Origin: a virus
Direction: 5' to 3' (one strand)
DNA: 25,003 bases
Virus record (IMG/VR): IMGVR_UViG_3300021964_000491
Span: 1 to 25,003 of that record
This document shows positions 20,526 to 25,003 of this stretch, in pieces. Under the pieces are notes generated by a model that saw nothing but the letters and a program-made list of their open reading frames with translations, was not told the DNA's origin and made no database searches. Each line of letters begins with the position of its first letter. Position 1 is the first letter of the stretch. The position numbers and the translations under genes are program-made.

Positions 20526-20850
20526 TCATTTTTCCTTCTAATACTTTAGAATCTTTCAGCGCTTCTACTACAAGATTAAGTTTACTGAGTTTTGTCCGCA
20601 ACTCATCACCATAAGCTTCTGCCTTCTGTAGATCTTGCTGTAAAGATTTGTTTAGAGATGCCATCTTCTCGATGTCACCCTTTAATGTCTCAACACTTTC
20701 AGTTGCAGTTTGCACCGCGACTTCGAGTTGAGCGTTATTTTCTCTGAGTGTGCTTATTGTATTCTGAGTGGTGTCATAATAATATTTCGCTCCATACCCA
20801 ATAACACCTAATATACCAATCACGAATACTAGGACATATATCTTTAACAT
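20347..20850 (-). CDS. Inner-membrane spanin (Rz-like i-spanin)
   Basis: This 167-residue protein has an N-terminal membrane helix (about 3-20). A periplasmic coiled coil (about 28-105) with regular Leu/Ala heptads follows, then a low-complexity Ser/Asp/Thr/Gln-rich tail, in part encoded opposite the o-spanin reading frame. This is the i-spanin architecture. The start at 20850 overlaps the preceding stop as TAATG with AGGA just before it. The odd composition of the tail reflects the second frame it shares. No endolysin is seen in this window, so it must lie elsewhere. Confidence 0.76.
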   Translation of the reverse strand: MLKIYVLVFVIGILGVIGYGAKYYYDTTQNTISTLRENNAQLEVAVQTATESVETLKGDIEKMASLNKSLQQDLQKAEAYGDELRTKLSKLNLVVEALKDSKVLEGKMNGASAKLWRGLMDDTGNSNDIPLPRWLQSSDDGTGDQGSNQDRESPDTNSSQTETTAAQ

Positions 20851-21038
20851 TATCCTATACCGTTATCTTCAATATATTTTCGAAAACGTTTTAGTAATAC
20901 AGGTAACTTATCTTTTTTTCTACGTCTATCATGCATAGTAGTAGTTTTCAAGCGTGGACCCATAGCTGTATCTGCCGGATTAGGAATCGCTGAAGTATTT
21001 ACTGTTGGTTCTTCTTTTATCTTTTTTATCTTACGCAT
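20850..21038 (-). CDS. Hypothetical small basic protein (62 aa)
   Basis: This 62-residue protein is rich in Lys and Arg at both ends, with a central segment NTSAIPNPADTAMGPR (14-29). A similar small gene type often lies next to tail-fibre genes in marine phages. It has no membrane segment. The start is TAATG over the adhesin stop, with only weak ribosome signal. A structural or assembly role is a guess. Confidence 0.6.
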   Translation of the reverse strand: MRKIKKIKEEPTVNTSAIPNPADTAMGPRLKTTTMHDRRRKKDKLPVLLKRFRKYIEDNGIG

Positions 21039-22102
21039 TATGCTACAAACGTCCCGTTACCTGTGAATGTGTAAATATTAAAGTTACCATCCTGAGTTGC
21101 TGTTACAGTGCCAGTAGTAGTCAGTGTTGATACTGTTCTTACAATGAGAACTCCATCACCACCACTTCTATCTGTTGATCCACTACCAACACCTCCTCCA
21201 CCTCCGCCTCCGCCGAGACCGTCGGTTCCTTTTGTAGCAGTTCCACCTACGTTATTAGCACCATTACCGCCACCACCGGATCCACCAGCACCAGCTCCAG
21301 CATTATGTGAACCACCGCCACCTCCGCCAGCATAAGTCACTGCTGCACCTGAAATAGAGTATGTTAATCCTGCACCACCGACTGATGTATTAGCACCATT
21401 ACTTGTATTGTTAGAAGCATTACCACCTGCTGCGCCTGCGCCGCCACCGCCTCCGGCTGGAGAGTTACCAATTTCTCGACCATAACCACCATCATTACCT
21501 TGTCCTGCTACACCAGCTCCACCAGTTAATATTGCTCCTCCAGTTGCAGCGTTAGCACCTCCACCGCCACCTGAACCACCAGCGCCACCTGCTCTACCCG
21601 ATCCGATAGCAGCCCCACCATCGCCGCGACCACCACCATTTGCGGTATAACTTACACCGGTCGCTGTAAGTGTTGTATTACCGCCAACGGTTGCAGATGC
21701 TCCGCCTTGACCAATAGTGACTGTATATGTTTTACCAGCATCAATCTCTAATGCAGAACCATTAGGTGTCTTTGCTTGTTCTGATCCATAATAAAGAAGT
21801 CCGCCAGCACCACCGCCGCCGCCTGAACCACCACCGCCACCAGCGACCATAAGAATTTCGGCAGTAACCAAACTATTTGTAGAGAACCGTCTATAGAATC
21901 TACCTTCACCGACGAATATAGCATTTGATGAACGAGAGAATATTAGATCTCCTGAATCGCCAGTAAGATCTGCACTTGGCAATAAACCATCTGAATCAAT
22001 AAATGTTACTGATGCACCAGTTGTAGCGTTGTCTAAGTTAGCAGCCTTTACATCACCGCTGCTAGTAATAAGATTTGCGAGTAATCGTGCTTTAGTTGAC
22101 AT
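21038..22102 (-). CDS. Glycine-rich tail adhesin, second copy
   Basis: This 354-residue protein opens with a short domain (1-75) that includes SDGLLPSADLTGDSGD (37-52). This resembles the virion-attachment lead of the neighbouring adhesin. Then come AEILMVAGGGGGSGGGGG (81-98) and a long Gly/Ala/Asn-rich region to about residue 315. The C-terminus reads NFNIYTFTGNGTFVA, the usual end of the Gly_rich_2/polyglycine family. Such domains fold as packed polyglycine-II helices and bind receptors, as in Salmonella phage S16 gp38. It is probably a receptor-binding protein on tail fibres. The DNA is a dense array of GGN codons. Confidence 0.78.
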   Translation of the reverse strand: MSTKARLLANLITSSGDVKAANLDNATTGASVTFIDSDGLLPSADLTGDSGDLIFSRSSNAIFVGEGRFYRRFSTNSLVTAEILMVAGGGGGSGGGGGAGGLLYYGSEQAKTPNGSALEIDAGKTYTVTIGQGGASATVGGNTTLTATGVSYTANGGGRGDGGAAIGSGRAGGAGGSGGGGGANAATGGAILTGGAGVAGQGNDGGYGREIGNSPAGGGGGAGAAGGNASNNTSNGANTSVGGAGLTYSISGAAVTYAGGGGGGSHNAGAGAGGSGGGGNGANNVGGTATKGTDGLGGGGGGGGVGSGSTDRSGGDGVLIVRTVSTLTTTGTVTATQDGNFNIYTFTGNGTFVA

Positions 22103-22112
22103 ATTTTAACTC

Positions 22113-23441
22113 TTACCAGGTTATTGAACCGTTTTGTTTGAAAATGTAATACTTATAGCCACCCGCAGTAAAGATATCTGGGGATCCTGTGGTAGATGTT
22201 GCAGCAACTAATCCTTCTGAATATCTGATAATTACAACTCCATCGCCTCCATCACCGCCGACTTTATGTGCTCCATCATAGCCACCGCCGCCGCCACCGC
22301 CGCCAGTGTAATCTGTCGCACTTGTACCAGCAATTCCATCACCGCCGTCTCCACCGCCACCGGTTGCGCCAGTACCACCAGCAGTTTTGGTAGCATTTAC
22401 ACCACCACCACCGCCTCCGGCAAAATAAACATCTGAACCAGAAACTTCACCAACTGAATATGTAGCTGCAGAGGATGCATCAATAATAGATGCAATTGCA
22501 CCTATACCACCATTTCCTCCAAAGTTATTATCAGCGTCTCCGCCAACGGCTCCAGCACCACCACCGCCGCCACCAGTATCACTAAATGCACCACCGCCAT
22601 CATTACCTTGAGCCGGTGTAGTTGATGGAGTATTACCTGTACCGCCAGTTGTAGTTGTAAATGCACTACCGCCGCCAGAAGCACCACTAGCACCCGTTGC
22701 AGAGGTTCGTGATCCACCTCCACCACCTCCTGCAGCTTCTAGTGAAGAAAAACTAGTTACACCACCACTAGTGCCAGGACTACCAGTCCCGGTCGATCCA
22801 GCGCCACCTGCACCGACTGCAATATTATACGTTACTGAAGTTGATATAGCCTGAGAAGAAAAATAACGATAACCACCGGCGCCACCACCACCGGCAACAC
22901 CCATGCCACCTCCACCACCACCGCCGACAAGGAGTAGTTCGATGGCTGTAACTGCAAATGCTAAGGTAACCGTTGCAGTTTTTGATGCAACATTTAACCC
23001 ATCACTTGCCTTTACTCTTAATGTAAATTCACCAGCATCTGCGCCATTTGTACTCGGTTGTAAAGAAAATGTACCATCTTCATGATTCACAATCGTAGCT
23101 TGTGTTTGATCTGCTGGATTAGTATCTGCTGAATATATGATAGGAAACCCTTCAGGATCTGACGCTAAGACTGTAACAGTGCTCGAATCGCCAGAAGATG
23201 ATAGCTGATATGTCGCATTTGGTTCTGTAGAAAAAACAGGAAAAGAATTACTTCCAGAATAAACTCTATCCCATTCTGATCCGTCCCATGTATACATTGC
23301 CTTTGTATTAGTGGCCCATCCGAAATCCCCGGCGGTGTTACCAGATAATGGCAATAATCCGGCAGAATCATAAGCGGTTACACCACCACCTGCTCCGGAT
23401 GTAGTACCTAAATTACTAGCAATTGTACGAGACTTACTCAT
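22113..23441 (-). CDS. Glycine-rich tail adhesin with Ig/cadherin-like domain, first copy
   Basis: This 442-residue protein has three parts. The first is an N-terminal attachment segment (1-65, with YDSAGLLPLSGNTAGDFG and WDGSEW). The second is a beta-sandwich region (about 70-160) resembling Ig/cadherin repeats found in phage adhesins. The third is a glycine-rich part from about 165 (ELLLVGGGGGGG) to 420, finishing IFTAGGYKYYIFKQNGSITW. It is a likely receptor-binding tail fibre or fibre tip. AAGGA lies 8 bases before ATG 23441. It shares layout with the next gene, suggesting duplication, but only this copy has the beta-sandwich domain. Confidence 0.78.
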   Translation of the reverse strand: MSKSRTIASNLGTTSGAGGGVTAYDSAGLLPLSGNTAGDFGWATNTKAMYTWDGSEWDRVYSGSNSFPVFSTEPNATYQLSSSGDSSTVTVLASDPEGFPIIYSADTNPADQTQATIVNHEDGTFSLQPSTNGADAGEFTLRVKASDGLNVASKTATVTLAFAVTAIELLLVGGGGGGGMGVAGGGGAGGYRYFSSQAISTSVTYNIAVGAGGAGSTGTGSPGTSGGVTSFSSLEAAGGGGGGSRTSATGASGASGGGSAFTTTTGGTGNTPSTTPAQGNDGGGAFSDTGGGGGGAGAVGGDADNNFGGNGGIGAIASIIDASSAATYSVGEVSGSDVYFAGGGGGGVNATKTAGGTGATGGGGDGGDGIAGTSATDYTGGGGGGGGYDGAHKVGGDGGDGVVIIRYSEGLVAATSTTGSPDIFTAGGYKYYIFKQNGSITW

Positions 23442-23450
23442 CTCTTTTCC

Positions 23451-23822
23451 TTATGCGTATGGTGAATCACCGAGTACATCTGCATCCCATGCAGCCTTGA
23501 GTTCCGCAATAGTTGTAGCATCCATAATTGCAGATGCCGCAGGTGCGTCACGAAGAGCGTTTTTCTTTGTTGCCGCTGCAGCTTTTGCAGTTGCATCATC
23601 GTCTTCGATAGCACGCATATACTTTACGTCTTCTGCTTCCAATAAAGGCTTACGAACCTCACGGATTTTGTCTTTAAAAATTGTTTTTGCTGTGTCAAGA
23701 TCTTCACTGATTACATCACCAGACAAAGACCAGGCACCACGGAAATGACGATCAGATGGTACTGTTACGTCAGCAGCATTTGCCTGATTACCATCCTTGT
23801 CAACGATATAAGTAGTTGCCAT
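23451..23822 (-). CDS. Tail-fibre assembly/XkdW-like protein
   Basis: This 123-residue protein has FRGAWSLSGDVISEDLDTAK at 27-46 and a helical middle with IREVRKPLLE (53-62). An ATKKNALRDAPA block (83-94) and an ending TIAELKAAWDAD follow. These are familiar from small tail-fibre assembly or chaperone-like proteins beside fibre genes in marine phages (XkdW/DUF4376-like). GGAG stands 7 bases before ATG 23822, and a T4-type late promoter box lies upstream. It is soluble and alanine-rich. It probably assists folding or attachment of the adhesins encoded next. Confidence 0.65.
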   Translation of the reverse strand: MATTYIVDKDGNQANAADVTVPSDRHFRGAWSLSGDVISEDLDTAKTIFKDKIREVRKPLLEAEDVKYMRAIEDDDATAKAAAATKKNALRDAPAASAIMDATTIAELKAAWDADVLGDSPYA

Positions 23823-23831
23823 TTTAATCTC

Positions 23832-24293
23832 CTAAGCAGCTTCTTTACTATTTATATTAGGATCTATCTTCCAAGCATTTCGCCACTCTCTCGTCTGAGG
23901 AAGTTGCTCTTTCTTACAGATGACCATCTTTGGTTTATTACCTTCATTCCATGTACGCCAAATATGTCTTGGAATGTCTTTCATAATCAAATACTCAATC
24001 GCCTCTTCTTCACTCATAGGAGGCATCGGTTCTGTTTCATGTAACATATAGCCACGAGTATGTTTCTTAAAATCTGGTTTCGCTTCATCATCAGCAAGCT
24101 CATGATATACCCACACAGGTGGAAGAATACCACCATACATTGCACACGCCATCCAATTTGGATCAGGCACAAGAACCTTTGCTGGTTCATCAACGTTATC
24201 TTCAAAGACAATACGATAGTCTGACTGATATGGTTCAAGGTTTTCCTTTGCCCAACACAGTCTGTCAAATAGTTTTAGTTTTTTCAATTCCAT
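23832..24293 (-). CDS. Hypothetical structural-region protein (153 aa)
   Basis: This 153-residue soluble protein is of unknown function. It is rich in Trp, Pro and charged residues, with NWMACAMYGGILPPVWVYHE at 46-65 as its most distinctive stretch. It has no signal or membrane segment after that check: the hydrophobic part is too short and broken by prolines. AAGG lies before ATG 24293, which is 3 bases after the preceding gene. Its final codons contain the late promoter box at 23849-23856. Location among tail genes suggests a late, assembly-related protein. Confidence 0.66.
   Translation of the reverse strand: MELKKLKLFDRLCWAKENLEPYQSDYRIVFEDNVDEPAKVLVPDPNWMACAMYGGILPPVWVYHELADDEAKPDFKKHTRGYMLHETEPMPPMSEEEAIEYLIMKDIPRHIWRTWNEGNKPKMVICKKEQLPQTREWRNAWKIDPNINSKEAA
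23849..23856 (-). promoter_or_regulatory. T4-type late promoter box TATAAATA
   Basis: The minus strand reads TATAAATA at 23856-23849, the exact T4 late -10. It lies 27 bases upstream of the tail-fibre assembly gene start at 23822, inside the last codons of the previous gene. No -35 is expected for this class. The expected start near 23842 leaves a short leader containing GGAG. In an AT-rich genome an 8-base match can occur by chance. Confidence 0.5.
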
Positions 24294-24296
24294 AAT

Positions 24297-24482
24297 TTAT
24301 ACCTTAGGATACTGTGTTTTTATTTCTGCTACTTTGGCTCGCCAGTTTGCTTCATCATCATATATCATATGAAGCTGATCTTGCCAACTACCTAATTGTT
24401 CCATATAAGCAGCTTGTCTTTTTGTAATTATAATTTGATTTTGTTCTGCAGAGTCGTTGCCAAAAGTATAATTATCAGACAT
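24297..24482 (-). CDS. Hypothetical small protein (61 aa)
   Basis: This 61-residue protein is helical and charged, with TKRQAAYMEQLGSWQDQLHMIYDD in the middle (20-43) and no recognised domain. It starts as TAATG over the stop of the structural gene, with GGAG 8 bases before. Similar short genes sit beside tail-fibre genes in many phages. Function unknown. Confidence 0.65.
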   Translation of the reverse strand: MSDNYTFGNDSAEQNQIIITKRQAAYMEQLGSWQDQLHMIYDDEANWRAKVAEIKTQYPKV

Positions 24483-25003
24483 TAGACTAACTCCTCTAAT
24501 TTATAGTATATGGATCCTCCGCGCGGACCTGCACCATGCGTAAATAGTATTTGTACAAAGACAGTATAGTAACCAAGATTTGTGCTAGCACCTGATGCTT
24601 GAACATTTAATGTTGAAACAAAATTGTTGTGAGTCCATGCAAAACTAGGGCCATTGCCATCACTGCTAGCATGCTGAGTACCATTACTTGGCGATGCACC
24701 GTTATAATCAATAGTACCTATTATATGTGTTGATCCATTACCTGTAGCATTTGTATGACCGCCAGCCCAACATATCCAATTCACTCTACCCCACACCTCG
24801 CTATTGCTTGGTACTGCATCATCAGCATTATCAAGCATTGTGTATCTAAGAATGTCTATACCGGTGTTTGCAGAAGGAGCTACATAAAAGCAGTTTTGAT
24901 ACATATACTGCTGTCGCTCTCTTAGAGTTTGTGTTGCGACACTACCAGTTAAATTGCTGCCAACTTGTACTAATCCACCTTTTCTTATTTGTGCTGCATT
25001 AAC
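24482..25003 (-). CDS. Phage structural protein, C-terminal part (cut by window edge)
   Basis: The frame is open from the right edge for 173 codons to the TAA at 24484-24482, so the true start lies outside. The visible sequence is rich in Gly, Asn, Ser and Thr, with aromatic strands (for example WGRVNWICWAGGHTN) and few charged residues. This is typical of beta-rich tail fibre, collar or decoration proteins. The ATG at 24904 is internal, because 33 sense codons with normal composition precede it. Its family was not recognised. Confidence 0.65.
   Translation of the reverse strand, partial: VNAAQIRKGGLVQVGSNLTGSVATQTLRERQQYMYQNCFYVAPSANTGIDILRYTMLDNADDAVPSNSEVWGRVNWICWAGGHTNATGNGSTHIIGTIDYNGASPSNGTQHASSDGNGPSFAWTHNNFVSTLNVQASGASTNLGYYTVFVQILFTHGAGPRGGSIYYKLEELV

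Noticed and set aside
21108-21335. Proline-rich plus-strand frame opposite the glycine-rich adhesin
   Set aside because: Poly-proline is the mirror of GGN glycine codons; not a gene.
1-25003. CRISPR array, insertion sequence, prophage attachment site or rRNA/tRNA genes
   Set aside because: No evenly spaced repeats, transposase, integrase or RNA gene signatures were seen on reading both strands.

Overview
This window is part of the genome of a lytic tailed phage. It most resembles a marine T4-like myovirus. All supported genes lie on the minus strand and are packed with start/stop overlaps. The base composition is AT-rich. No ribosomal, tRNA, integrase, transposase or CRISPR feature was seen. 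The phage assignment rests on glycine-rich tail adhesins, a tail-fibre assembly-like protein, an overlapping Rz/Rz1-type spanin pair, a T4 RNase H-like 5'-3' exonuclease, a class II ribonucleotide reductase and several small phage-only families. The host cannot be determined. The B12-dependent reductase and gene style fit a marine proteobacterial host, but that is inference.

Reading in the direction of transcription, from high to low coordinates: (1) 25003-21038 is late structural: a partial structural protein, two small unknown genes, a tail-fibre assembly-like protein and two glycine-rich adhesins. A T4-type late promoter motif lies at 23849-23856. (2) 21038-18873 is a probable lysis/envelope block: i-spanin, embedded o-spanin, a conserved membrane protein, a small exported protein and a DUF1353 protein. 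(3) 18758-13604 is nucleotide and DNA metabolism: nrdJ, a zinc ribbon, a GIY-YIG nuclease, an RNase H/FEN-type exonuclease and a DUF6433-like protein. (4) 13514-12496 holds two tandem QueC-like PP-loop enzymes with intact zinc-cysteine clusters. (5) 12453-10771 holds three small phage proteins and a PD-(D/E)XK exonuclease. (6) 10699-2567 is one tightly coupled run. It begins with small genes, a deoxyribonucleotidase and an EF-hand membrane protein. It then becomes a glycan-type cassette: two paralogous GT-A glycosyltransferases, a sulfotransferase, two methyltransferases, three tandem GT25 paralogs, a GT8-like enzyme and a GT42/DUF115-like enzyme. (7) 2542-1071 holds a SprT-like metalloprotein, a fatty acid desaturase and a small gene. 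(8) 990-389 holds two small genes. A structured 172-base gap then precedes an FkbM-type methyltransferase that runs off the left edge.

Seven sigma70-type promoters were located by eye, at 1022, 2549, 10728, 12477, 13548, 15156 and 18797. Most share T(T/G)TACA, a 17-base spacer and an extended TGG-TATAAT -10. Together they divide the left 18.8 kb into probable early/middle transcription units, while the right 6 kb lacks them. Two of the promoters also share an almost identical leader. The most interesting content is the glycosyltransferase/sulfotransferase/methyltransferase cassette with a desaturase beside it, the paired QueC-like genes, and the recurring promoter architecture.
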